Positions 24,140 through 36,500 of a stretch of DNA of 64,000 nt are shown here, piece by piece; positions within the stretch are counted from its first letter, which is position 1, and each line of letters opens with the position of its first letter. The position numbers and the translations under genes were made by a program. Where the stretch lies: the NCBI RefSeq assembly GCF_029227915.1, contig NC_079875.1, positions 23,307,001-23,371,000 of the forward strand. Reading direction: 5' to 3'. A model generated the notes under the pieces. That model was not told the DNA's origin. It did no database searches and worked only from the letters and a program-made list of their open reading frames with translations. Origin of the DNA: Hydractinia symbiolongicarpus (Eukaryota; Cnidaria; Hydrozoa; Anthoathecata; Hydractiniidae).

Positions 24140-25497
24140 TAGCCTAAGTCCCGTGGAAGAATCCACTGAATCTCTCATCGAGTCTATATGATACGTGCCA
24201 AATAAAAACATAGAACACAGTAATTTGAATCTTTAAAAGTCACAATTTGCATTATTTTATATCCATAACCATTGAAACAAAACGTTCAAAAAAATTAGCA
24301 TGTGCATCAATAAAAAAAAAATAAAAGAGAACAGATGTAAACATTAATTTAACTTTGTTAACATTAAGGTTTATTATAACGACATCAACCACTTCGTAGC
24401 GTTAAAAACAGCAACAACGGAAAAATTACTTTTTACATTTTATATAAATTCTTCTCTACGATATACACGCTGTATTTTATAAGAATAGTGTTTTTTTCGT
24501 TTCAGCCTTCATGTTCCTAACTTTCCCTGGTGTACTTGTCCATTGCTTTGGAGAGAAAAAGATTCAGTTTGTGAGTTATATACGCAATAAAAAAGTAAAC
24601 TTCTAATTAAATTTGTGCATCATACAAATTTTTATATTAAAACAAACAATCAAGCTTAGACATATTGTTAGGATATTCTGACCCATTGTTTAGAGTATAT
24701 TCTTACAAAAAAACCTAAATTCATTTCTCTACCAGATAATCTAAACAACACACCTGCTTTCTTTCGCTTTCTCAGTAGTAGCTAGCGTTCTCTGGATAAA
24801 AGTCCAATCAGTTTTTTACTTCAATTGCTAAACTTGGCTTCATCCCAAAGAAAACAAATTGAAAATGTATAGCTAGCTACAATTGTCTGATACCTTTCCA
24901 ATCAGTTCTCTTTTTCACGTTATATCATCGTACGTTTTTCTTCTTTATAACAAATATTTTTGACAACAACAGAAACCTTTTTTATTCTGGCTCGACAACA
25001 ACAGTAGCTCTACAACAACAGTTTTGTTTTTTACATTTTAGATTCGAATTATCATTCGAATTCGATAGTTTTTTTAAAAAAGAAAGCAACCTCGGTCCCA
25101 GAACACAAAAACGATAGAAGAAACAAATAGGCTTTAATCTAACCTCATGATGAGTAAACATTGTTTGAAATAACTTTTTTCAGGATTACTTTGAAAAAGA
25201 GACAACCTTCTTCGCTTCGGTTTGTATTTATGAGTGGGCTTTTAAAACAAAAAAACAAATAAAGACATTTAAAAATAAAATAAAAATTAGCTTTAATAAA
25301 ATAAAGAAAAAGAGTTTTATTTTTTAAAGCAATAAGAAAATAGAATTAAATATTTAAATAGTATCCCCTGATTTGCGTTTTTCTTAACTTGGTAAATTTT
25401 AGCGTAACGCTACGTCGTAAGAAAGTGACCGTGATTTGTGTGCCATGACCTCACCGTGCGCACAGACACACAAGGCGTATTAATATATAGATGTGTT
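24140..25497 (+). mobile_element. Hairpin-ended repeat, Helentron-like (family R, copy 1)
   Basis: It begins GACTAGCCTAAGTCCCGTGG with the inverted partner CCAC forming a small hairpin, and ends GGCGTATTAATATATAG. The related locus near 17925-17950 lacks it. Related copies lie in gene B intron 8: inverted at about 34424-39312 and direct at about 43500-47108. The end-hairpin plus AT-rich far end and lack of obvious target duplication resemble non-autonomous Helentrons, but no Rep/helicase is present, so the class is an inference. Confidence 0.5.
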
Positions 25498-25559
25498 ATT
25501 GTTTGTTTACAGATGGAAACAGGTTTGTGAAAGTTTCATATACAATGTGTTATTAAAGT

Positions 25560-25746
25560 CTAAAAAAATAACACTAAGACGTGACACTCTTCTTTTGCTC
25601 TTGAAGTGGGTGTCCATACTTTGAAGTTAAGTAATGCAAAAAAGCACGAAGATGGAGTGTTCTCGCTAAGCGATCGTTAATAACCTTTAAAAGCAAGTGT
25701 TTTTCTTTTACTTGCTTAATCTTCAAAGTTAGTAAAAGAAAAGAAG
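25560..25746 (+). promoter_or_regulatory. Promoter-proximal region and 5' leader of gene B
   Basis: About 190 nt before the start codon are much better conserved against 17945-18133 than the surrounding sequence. The block includes a short upstream ORF (ATG at 25652, stop 25667-25669) and a stem AAGCAAGT/ACTTGCTT (25691-25698 with 25710-25717). The transcription start is not determinable by eye; no convincing TATA box can be singled out in such AT-rich DNA. Confidence 0.45.
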
Positions 25747-25805
25747 ATGAGAGGGGTAAATCTCCTAATACTGATCCTTTTCTTTGGACACGCTGCTTCC
25801 AAAAG
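25747..25805 (+). CDS. Gene B exon 1: signal peptide
   Basis: The exon encodes [19 protein letters not shown], a positively charged start followed by a hydrophobic core and small residues, a standard secretion signal. It ends in phase 2 (AG then GTGAGT), and the first base of exon 2 completes a Ser codon leading into [15 protein letters not shown], the start of MG1. The in-frame continuation supports this start. Confidence 0.85.
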
Positions 25806-27488
25806 GTGAGTGCTAATTGCCAGTGATAATTATTAATTTGATTGTAGCGCAGTTGTTATGGTCTGATGTTAAATCGCGTCAATTTTTTCGCGCAACCTCG
25901 TTCCCAGGCCAATTTTTCGCTTTTTGATATCCGATTTAGCGCGTTGATGTTTCCATTACAAGTAAAATTAACAACATCAAGGATCACATTTATTATGGAT
26001 TTTCATGAGGCGAATTAATAGGAGAAAGAAAACCAAAAAAGAAAACGGTCGATGTTTTAGTACCGTGAATGTCTTGTAAAACGAGGGATGGAACTAACAA
26101 ATATTAAAATGATATTAACATTTTATCAAAAGAGTGTGACTCTAAACTCGTCTTCTGTGTTCAACGATGGCTTAATGTCATTTATAAAAAGGGCTTCCAA
26201 AATTAATAAGTGCCGTTGAGACTTCGAGGTCGATAAAATTTTAACTATTTGAAATGTAAACCACTGGACCTAAAAATCTTGCTCTTTTATGCGGGTGATA
26301 AGATGCCGACTTGATTGACCGACACAGCGCGAATTACATCGCAGACAACAAATTTCATTGACCACACCACTTTTAAAAGGCATATCAACTGGTTGCTTCA
26401 GGGAAGGTGGAACAGTTTTCAACTTTCGTAACGTTAAGATAACTTGACATGGACCTTTCAACCTTCAACCTTTTTAGTGCTTTCTCGAATCTATCCGTAA
26501 GCTTATGTTTTTCAGAATAGCGCGTGTAGATAGTATCTGGCGTTTCTATGAACCACTCATGTACAATGCTGCTGAAGAAGTTCTTTTCTATTGCATCCAG
26601 TAATCGCCAGTACCAAGAAGAAATTAATCCATTTGTTTGAGAGCGTTAGAAAAATCGTTTTCCGCGCCAACGAAATTTTTTTCGTTATCACCACATAAAG
26701 TCTGCATATTTCTTCTTCTGGCTACAAATCCGAACAACGCCAGTATGAAGGAATCTGTTTCTAAACATATCGAATACCATCCTCGTCAATGAATTGTCAA
26801 GCTGCTATAATGCACTGATACATTTAAGGTTAAGTTTCTTGATCCAACGGTATTGTCTACTGTTTCCCATATTGTCTGATTGAAAAGCGTCTAGTTCTTC
26901 AGAAGAATTCTTGCGTTGAACCATTTTAATCAACGAATTTTTAGCGTTTTCCTAATCTTCAACCAACAACCGTGGTCAATCAACTCTGTGTGTTCAACAT
27001 TTTGTCTCCGTGATTTTGATATTTAAACGACCAACCTCGTTCATAGGGCTTTTTGTCTCTCATCGGCGCTGCGCTAATTGATAGGTCTGACGAAAAAGGC
27101 CCTGGAGAAGGCTGGTTTTACTCTGAGCCGTGATTGGTCGAGACTTTTCATCTAATTATGCGTAAGATAATACGTCGTTAGGTCGTGAAATATCTACGCT
27201 TAAAATTAACTGTAAATAAAAAAGATTGCCGACACTGTGCATACATATATGTTTTGCGCAAGAGAAAAATATTTCGAGAACATATTTTGGTAGATTTTTA
27301 TGGCTTTTTAGCTAGTTAATTTTCAACCCAGATGTACTTGTAGTTAGCTACATGCTGCTTATGCTCGGAATAATATTAGCAACTGACAAAGACATTGTTG
27401 GTCAGCTAAGCTAAAACAACAAGTGTAAAAAGATAGGTAGCTATAGCTACATAGCTACTAGTTATTTATTATTTTCACTACTAGACAG

Positions 27489-27528
<40 letters not shown>

Positions 27529-30500
27529 GAATAAACATAAACGAAAATACAGATGAAGAATTGCATGAATTTGCCATGCTAATTTCACAGATTTTACATG
27601 TTGCAAAAATCCTGTTAGTGTTACTTCTAAGAAAGTAAGGGATTTAAAAATAAAAGCATAAAGCTATACTAAGGCAGTGTAAAAAACACTGGTGCGACCG
27701 CTTATCGAATGCCACTTATTAGGAAGTTAGTACAAAAGTTCATACGGTGAATAGAACACCTTGGTAATGCCTTGTCAATGATAGGTGGGTTAAAGACAAC
27801 AGAACTGGATCCTCTTTTAACTGTTATATGTCAGTCTTGTATCACATTTGCCGAGAATTCAGTTTACAACAAAATGTGTTTGTTAAACGTGGCATACACA
27901 AGGAAAATCAAAATATTTAAAAGGAAAATAATAAAATATAGAAAGCAATTATTATTATTAGTTGAAATTTTAAGAGATACTGTGTATATACAATTCAGTT
28001 ATTTTACAAAAATTACTGCTATTAATGTGTTCTCTTAAGTGTGTAGACGTGCATGAAAATAAAAATTAGACACAGAGACAAAAGTTGTAGAAGTTGTAGA
28101 AAAACTAAAAAGAACTAAATGGACAGCACAGAGAATTGAAACTATAAAACTGAAAATGTGAAACAACCTTGATAGGAACATCATTATAAAATTTTGCTTT
28201 TATATATAAAAACGTTTGTCCAAAGTCAAGATTATTCCATGTATTCATTATGTGACTCCTGGAAATAACTGTTTTTGCAAAGTAACCTAACGTACAAGCA
28301 GAGCAGATTTGTAACGTGGGAGAGGACGCGTCTCACAACAACCATGTTTGGAAAAACGTCACTATTGAAGCACTTTCGTACAAAAATGATTGTTTTCATG
28401 TTGTCGGTGAATGGCGGTTTTTGTTTGATAATCTGCTCTATATACACATTGCTCCAATGATCTCATTTTGGACAACTGTGTTCTTGTGAGATGCAGCTTT
28501 ACCGTGTTTGTATACGTCAATATTGGAAGGATTGAAAATACGTAAATTTCGAATAGCTGCAACCTGGGGAAAATAAGATGGAAGTTTTACAATTATATAA
28601 ATGCGATTTGTATATACACTTTTTGTATGATGCATCAAATTCATTATTTAAAGTCGAAGTTTTGTCCAGCATGTGTCCAATGTAACAGGCGTGTCCATGT
28701 AAAATATGCTCATCCATCTAAGTGTTATTAACGACTGGATTTCTGTAGCTACCATTCCCCGGGGAGAACATGCGGATAAGCTGCAATTCTTTATGAAGTT
28801 CCAGAACGCATCACCTCTGGTTTCAACTTAACGTTATCTATCCCAGTTAACGGAGTCAATTGGGATAGATAAGGAGGATTCTGGATCGACAAATAAAAAC
28901 TTAACATTTCCGTAGTTTTCTTCTCACTGCATCATTACTTTCAAACAAGCTCTCATCTGCTTGAAACTCCCCCTGTTTCAAGTTTAATACAGCAGCAGAT
29001 TAACATTAATTATTTTAGCTGATCATTTACAAAGGAAGTTAGAGGTGATGGCCAAAACAATATTCTCTTTATTTTTAAAACTGAAAAGAGATCAGCAAGT
29101 AAAGTAATTTTCCAAACACATAGGCAAAACTGCCTTTAACGAAGCGACAAAATATATGATTTGCGTTGTTTTCAGGCAATATTCAAAAACATATACTTGC
29201 TTTAAAACAACAATATGTATTTTAGAGCCACCTCCACAACTACTTAGTCTTCACAGTGCAGTCTTCACTAAAAAGTTCCATTTTTGACGATCACGATAAA
29301 ATCCAGATCCTGATAATTAAATTGAATCTTGCTTGCAAAGGACTAGGAAGTCAAAAATTCCGGATAAACAAGACACGAGTGCATTAATTAAAAATCTGCG
29401 AAAATCAAAGATTTTTGACCAGCCTCCACCAGGGCCATGTTCGTCTCGCCGTCCGATATGCAAAAAGAGACAACGTGTCCTGGGATCGAGGTTGTTAAAC
29501 GACGCAAATAACGAATACAACATTTTTTTCAAATTTTAGAACACTTCTTTCACAAGTGTCCAGTATACCGGAATTGCTTTTCCTGACAAAAACAGAAATG
29601 TTTTTTTCCAGTTTACGATCATCCTCTGCAGGAATAAATGATGTGTCTTCTACCAGGGTTGTTGATTGTTCCAAAGGAGCTTTGGTTCTTCGAATCAAGG
29701 ACTTTGTATTAGTTGACGATTTAGTAATACACCTGTGTACAAAGCGACACGATTAAACATGGTCTTTATTTCACCAGGTTTGTCTAGGATAATTGACATA
29801 TATCATTTTTTCAGTGTTACTTTCTGATTGGCGGGTTTCCTTAACAACAACAAGGAATTTTTAAAACAGTATTTTGTTTAGTGTTTTTAAATCTAAATGT
29901 AATCCAAGATGAAACCCAAGATTTGATGCATTAAAAGCTCTTCCTGATTTTGGGAATGAATTTAATGGGACGGGCAAAATAATGCCTGCTGACCAGCCCA
30001 TTCCAAACTCCATTTTCAAGTAGAAGTAACTTCAGGCCTTGGGACTGAAATATAGTTTTTTATGTGTTTTAGATTTAGAACATATATTGGTGAAAATATG
30101 CTAGCAGCCACAGTGAAAATGAATTGCTACCACAATTTGATTTTCCTTACCTAACGTCTGCATTTTATTGTCGGTCAATTTTTAGATTCTTTCAGCGCAC
30201 AAAACAAAACATTAAAACTTGTCTACTAAATTCAAAAAACTCTTTCAAGTTTTTACAGTGATCACATTTTCTGTAATTGCTAAGAATAGAAGTTAGATAT
30301 TTCAATAAATTATGCAAAAGAGATTCCATACACAAACAGTTGGGCGCATTGATATTCTCTGCTCATGTTATTTAGGAAGACCAAAGAATCGAGGAAATGG
30401 AGTGCCCGAAGGTCTAAGTTTGTAATACAATCTACTACTGATTTTATCCTCTTTATTCAAACGTATCAAGACGTTCCTTCTGTTCGATTTGATCTGTACT

Positions 30501-33500
30501 ACAACTGAATTTAATTTGCTATATGTCTTTTGATATATGGGTTTTGTGACCCAGAATTATTAAATTTAAAAGAAATCTGTTCCCTCAAACTTGTGTGGAT
30601 TTTCATATTGGGTCTTGTAAAATGTTAGAGTAGTGTTTCTCAGTCAAACCTGGTTCTGAATTGGTTTGCATTATTGTTTCTTGGTGAAATATTGAAACCT
30701 TTTTTCATAAAATAATTCTTACTTTACTAATGGGCCCAATAACTGTATTACACATGGTTATAATTTGATTATTTTCTTTTAGTTATTATTTTATCTCAAC
30801 ACCTGGGATATATCATGCTGGAGAATATGTAAGTATATTTGTCAACATTGATGAAAAATTCCCAGACTCAAATGTCACTGCTGTGTTGAAAGATTCACAT
30901 GGGAATGTTCTGTCGAATGTATCACAAAATATATGGAAAAGCCATGACGTGATGCGCCTTTATATTCCCATCTCAGTAAAAGGGAAAGTAACATTGATTA
31001 TAAAATCAGAGAATGGAGTGAAGTTTGATCACAAAGAAACTATTTTTGTTAAGACATTGAAAGATGCAATGTTTATTCAAACTGATAAACCCACATATAA
31101 ACCTGGAGACAAAAGTAAGTAATTAGGTACAGTAAAGTTTTTTATGTTGCTATTGCTTGTGAACACTAGCCATTTTACCAAATTATTTTTCAGATTTCGT
31201 TAGAATTAAATTTTGTAACAATTACAAAATAAAACCTAATATTGCAGCTGTGTATCATGATTTGAACGTTTGTTTTAATGAGAACTTAAGAATGATGAAA
31301 ATTGAAAACAAGCATTTGTCTCCCGCACCAAATACGAGAGTTATAACCACTAAACCACGGCGCCACAAATAAAAATCTGCACCAATCGTTTTAATTTACG
31401 CTATTATGTTCCTGCCCAGCCTTATTATGAAGGCATTTTGCATTTAAATATAATATTATATATAATATTATTTATGAATATTAATGTGTGCTTTTGAAAT
31501 TCACTTACCCTCTTAGAAAAAATTGACTAAATTTAAACTACCAATATCTGTTGAATTAAAAAATGATTTATGTGAAATATAAAAATAACGTATATTTCTG
31601 TTTGTAGTTCGTTTTAGAGTGATTATTGTTGACAAAAACTTAAAACCGCCATTTAGACAGGTACTAACTAAGAACTTTTTCTTAATTTTTATTCTACCTC
31701 GAATTCTTCTTATTTTTGTATATAATAATTTATCGATAAACAAGTCTTTTGATTTGTTTGAAATGTGGAAATGGAAATATGAAAAATGTTAGAATTTATT
31801 TTAATAACAAACGGAAAAAACGATAGTTTACATTTCCTGCAGTGTTCTAATTGACATTTTAGGTTGGATCGGAAGTGTTCATCACAGTATGATTTTTATT
31901 CTTAAATATTTTTTCCCTACATTATATGCTATAAAATATTTTTACGTGTGTAGTGAATTTATTCTGCTATTTTTTCTGCTACTGCCATATTACTGTTTTA
32001 TATGCCCAACTTCTTATAAGTTCTATTAATTCCTAGACTAATTTTTCACAAGTATTTTATATATTTGCAGTGACAAGTGTATAAGTCATGGCAATAAATG
32101 TTCAGATTTTGCGTGTGAATTTTTCCTTGTCTTATAAATCAAAGACGTGTTTTCAACAAACTTTACTTTATTTCTATAGAATGCAGGAGGATCTCGAGTC
32201 ATGCAGTGGTCTAATGTAACATTGGATAAAGGTAAAGTTCTGTTATTTTTAATAAAGTAGAAAAAATGCTAAAATAAATACTCTTGACTAGCTGTGAGGC
32301 TGATAACTGTGAGTCTAATAGCTGTGATCCACTCTTAACCAATAAAACAATTAAAAAACAGCTATTAATGTTTTTATTTTTGTTAAATAACTTTATCCAT
32401 TAAAGAAACGCGTGTTTTACCCAATTGTTAGACTAATCGGCAGCCATATTTGTACAAAGACAGATAAAATACAGCTATTATGACATTATTTTTTATGATG
32501 TTACAAAAACTTGTAATTAAGCTCTTACTATATTATAAGTAATTTGGATTTAGGTATTATCAGTCTTGAAATGCCAATATCTGTGAAACCAGTTCTTGGA
32601 AAATGGCAGATCACAGCTAAATACGGGGTAAGAAATATGTAAATCAATATTGTGAGTTTCTGCACAGATTCACAAGGAGAATATAAGGCTGAAAATGAAA
32701 GCAAGTCAAACATGTTTTTACATTTTATTAAAAAAAGTGGTTTAGTCCCTGTGTTTTTTAGACTGTAATTTCTCTCTGTAGTGGATGAATTGTACATAAC
32801 CTTCTTTTTGAAAAATCGAAACAAATATTTTTTTGTTTTGCTACATCATAGGTTAGGATCAAATCCATTGTTAATGATGTATCATATCATAGTGTAAATC
32901 CGTCCCCCCCATTTATTTTACATCCCTGACACTTTAGGTATCCCCAACATTAAGTTTTAGATTCCATCCCTACAGATGCATGCCAAATTTTCAGGCATCC
33001 CCATTTATTTTTTAGGCCATGCTTTTTTTTGTTCCAGAGATATATTTTGTATTTAGGCAACTAAAGCTAAACAAGATATCATGGTTAAAAAATATGGTGT
33101 GTACTTTTATTTTTTGTCGATTCCAAATATTTCAAACGTATTTTATATTTTATTGTTCCTTTATTTTCACTTAAAAAGAGATGTCTAACTAAATTATACT
33201 CCGTTAATAACGTTTTTAGTACGTTCTTACTTTTTTAAAAGAAGTTATAAGATTTGAGAAATAATTATTGTTTCAGTACTTCCAAAATTTGAAGTCACAA
33301 TACAGTCACCGTCATATCTACTGAAGTCGATGAAAGAAGTTCCAATAACAATATGTGCTAAGTATGTTTAATTTATTATATTTTATCATATTTCTCTTTA
33401 CCTGGAGCTATTTTGTTGGCTGCTAATACTGAAATAGATATTCCTTTAACAGGATCAATTTTAAATAACAATACCTACCTACCATAGCTTATACCAGCCT

Positions 33501-36500
33501 ATAATATGGCAAGAATCTTGCTACTAACTGCTAACAGCCTTTTCTTCTTTAAGTCTGGCTTGTATATTTTAATTAATTATATACTGTTCTAAGTAGCTAC
33601 TGTTACTATTGTCAGGTAAAGCTCGTGCAGCATCAACCATATTTTGTTCAGATATTTCAAATATATATACTAGTCAATTACAAGAGATAAATCAATGTTC
33701 AAAAATGTCAGTTAGTTTATAACTACCTTTTTTATTTCAGCAAATTTATGACGCAATAATAAAAGAAATTGTAAAAATCTATGTTAATTTTACGCCCTCT
33801 TAATTGAGTGTAATACAGACATCTAGGATGTTAAAAAAGTTAATTTAAAACCTGTAATTAAAGTTTAATAATAGATTTTTCAAGCAATTGCAGTACAAAG
33901 CTGACACGCATTCATTGTCCTCTTTCTTTAATTGGTGCAAAAAAAAGTATAACCCTTATACGGTTTATTTCCTGTTGTGACACAGCAACTGCTATCGTAA
34001 ATGTTTTAAACACGACAAAGGAAGCTGGTGTCCAATAAACCCATTTTAAAGTAGGCCTACCTATCAGTGGTTTAACGTTCAGTAATCAGCAATGCAGGTA
34101 GAAAAGTAAAGATAAACAATTTTTTTTTATCCAGCTTTTTGTAAGTCATTTGAGGTAAATCGCATTAATTAAGTTATTAGCCGAAGTCCCGTGGAAGAAA
34201 CCACTGAATCTCTCATCGAGTCCATATGATTGGTGCAAAATAAAAACATAGAACACAGTAATTTGAATTTTTAAAGGCACAATTTGCATTATTCTATATT
34301 GCAAAGTTTTCACAACTTACAGTTTCCAATCTATATAATAATACACCAGTTCCGTCTGTCTGTCACTTGTGCAAAGTGGATAATTATCTTCACTACTATA
34401 ACAAGTTATATAGAATCTATATATTAATACACCTTGTGTACGGGTCACTTTCTTGCGACGTGGCGTTGCGCTTAAATTTACCAAGTTAAAAAACGCAACT
34501 CAGGGGGTTATCATTTAAACATTTCACTCTTTTTTTCTTATTAGTTTAAAACATAAAACTCTTTTGTTATTTTATTATTACTATGCTTTTATTCTAAAAA
34601 GTTTTGATTTTTTTTGTTTTTTTTTTGTTTTAAAAGCCGCACGGGTTCGTTAAAGATAAAATAATTTAATTATTCCCCGGTTTACTACGTGTGCGCCGTA
34701 TCTGATGGAGACAAGTTGTTATCAACTGTTAACCATATTATACCTGATTTTTTTTGGCCCTTGTAACCCATAAATCCTGAACCACTTGTGCTTAAGTGAT
34801 GAAACTTGTCTCAGTTGGAGAATGTCTTAATACAAACTCAATCCAGGTAAGAAAATAATTTGATGGCGTCATAGGGATTAGAAATGCCGTCACACATGTG
34901 AAAAATGGTCATTTTCCCAAATTTTCGGCACATTTTAATTTCTCGCGTGTTACTAATAATTCTTGCTGGATTTGTCGATTGCATACCAAAGTATGTGTTT
35001 CACATGAGAAAATAATTTTAATGACGTCATTGGGTTAAAAAATGATTTCAGCAACAAAATTTCTTATTTGAACAATGATGATAAAAGGCCCGTTCTACCA
35101 GAAATATTGATGCTCATGTCATTAAACTTGGCATATATGTAGAACAGGGCCTTTAAAGATAATCGAGGCAAGGAAAACAATATAATGACGCCATTGGTAT
35201 CTGAAATGACGTCAATTTGGTGGATCGATATTTCCTTCAAATCTGGTCCGTTTTTTGTCCCTCGTAACCATATATCACCTTAGCAACACCTTGGTTACAA
35301 CTTAGTAACCAACATACATATAATAAATATGTATACCCAATACAACATCTTATGACATTCTTACTTGAATGTCAACGGTTTTCAAAATTCCAAAAACTTC
35401 ACCCCCGTCCAAAGAATGCAACACACCCAGCAAAGTACAAAATTTTTCCAAATTTTTTTTGTCATCAGCAGCCCTAATAAAAGTTAGGAATAGTCCCAAA
35501 ATTTTAGCACTTAGTCACATGTGTATCCAAAGTTATGCCTAGTCAAAGATCCGAGGGGACTTTGCCCCCCCCCCCCCCCTCAGGTATAACAGGGTTAAAA
35601 GAAAACCGAAGCGAAGAAAGCTGTCTCTTTTTTTTAAAGTAATTCTGAAAAAAGTTATTTCAATCAATGTTTATTCATCATGAGGTAAGATTAAAGCTTA
35701 TTTGTTTCTTCAATATTTTCCATTTTTGTATTCTGGGACCGAGGTTGATTTCTTTTAAAAAAAACTATCGAATTCGAATGATATCTCGAATCTAAAATGT
35801 AAAAAAAGCAAAACTGTTGTTGTAGAACGACTGTTGTTGTCGATCCAAAATAAAAAAAAGTTTCTCTTGTTGTCAGAAATATTTGTTATACAGAAGAAAA
35901 AAGTACGATGATATAACGCCACAAAGAGAACTGATTGGAAATGTATCAGAAAATTGTAGCTAACTATACATCAATTTGTTTTCTTTGGGATGAAGCGAAG
36001 TTTAATAATCGAAGTAAAAAACTGATTGGACTTTTATCCAGAGAACGCTGGCTAACGGCCTACTAAGAAAGGGAAAGGAAAGCAGATGTGTTGTTTAGAT
36101 TATTTGGTAGAAAAATGAATTTAGGTGAATAACGTTTTTTAAGCCGTTTACACGCTTCCAGCTAAACTTTCCCTTAAATATGAAGTTAAATATGTTTTGT
36201 CTTCAGCCTGAACATATTTTTTTGGTAAGAATATACTCAACGTCAGTTAAGAATATCTTGAGAATAAGTCCAACCTCGATTGTTTGTTCTAAATATAAAA
36301 AGAATTTGCCAATAGCTATAACAACATATAGCAATCTTTATTTTATTGAGGCGTTATATATTTTTAGGCCACAAGGATAGTAATTGTCAAAAATGTTAAG
36401 AACTTTCTTTGTAAGAATATACTCAAACAATATGTCAGAATATCATAAGAATATGTCTAAGCTTGATTGTTTGTTTTAATATAACAATTTGTATGATGCA

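Larger units (their letters stand above)
20640..31180 (+). repeat. Downstream copy of the tandem duplication, used as the 5' end of gene B
   Basis: It aligns in order with 10985-20615. Relative to that copy it has extra insertions: about 21300-21690 (a 'TTGTCCGAAAATTTTTC'-rich block), about 23000-23610, the hairpin-ended repeat at about 24140-25497, and about 3.6 kb within intron 1 (25870-29540) containing a Penelope-like remnant. Confidence 0.8.

Noticed and set aside
28232-28717. Cluster of 60-70 codon ORFs on the minus strand
   Set aside because: They overlap in different frames, have no domain or splice support, and lie in a large intron.
31310-31375. Genuine tRNA gene on the minus strand
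   Set aside because: Only the A-box half resembles a tRNA; no T arm or closing acceptor stem is found, so a SINE fragment is more likely.
36180-36380. 66-codon ORF repeated almost exactly at 43765-43965 on the other strand
   Set aside because: The two are the same part of the R-family repeat in inverted copies. Similarity comes from the repeat, and the 24-kb copy does not keep the frame.
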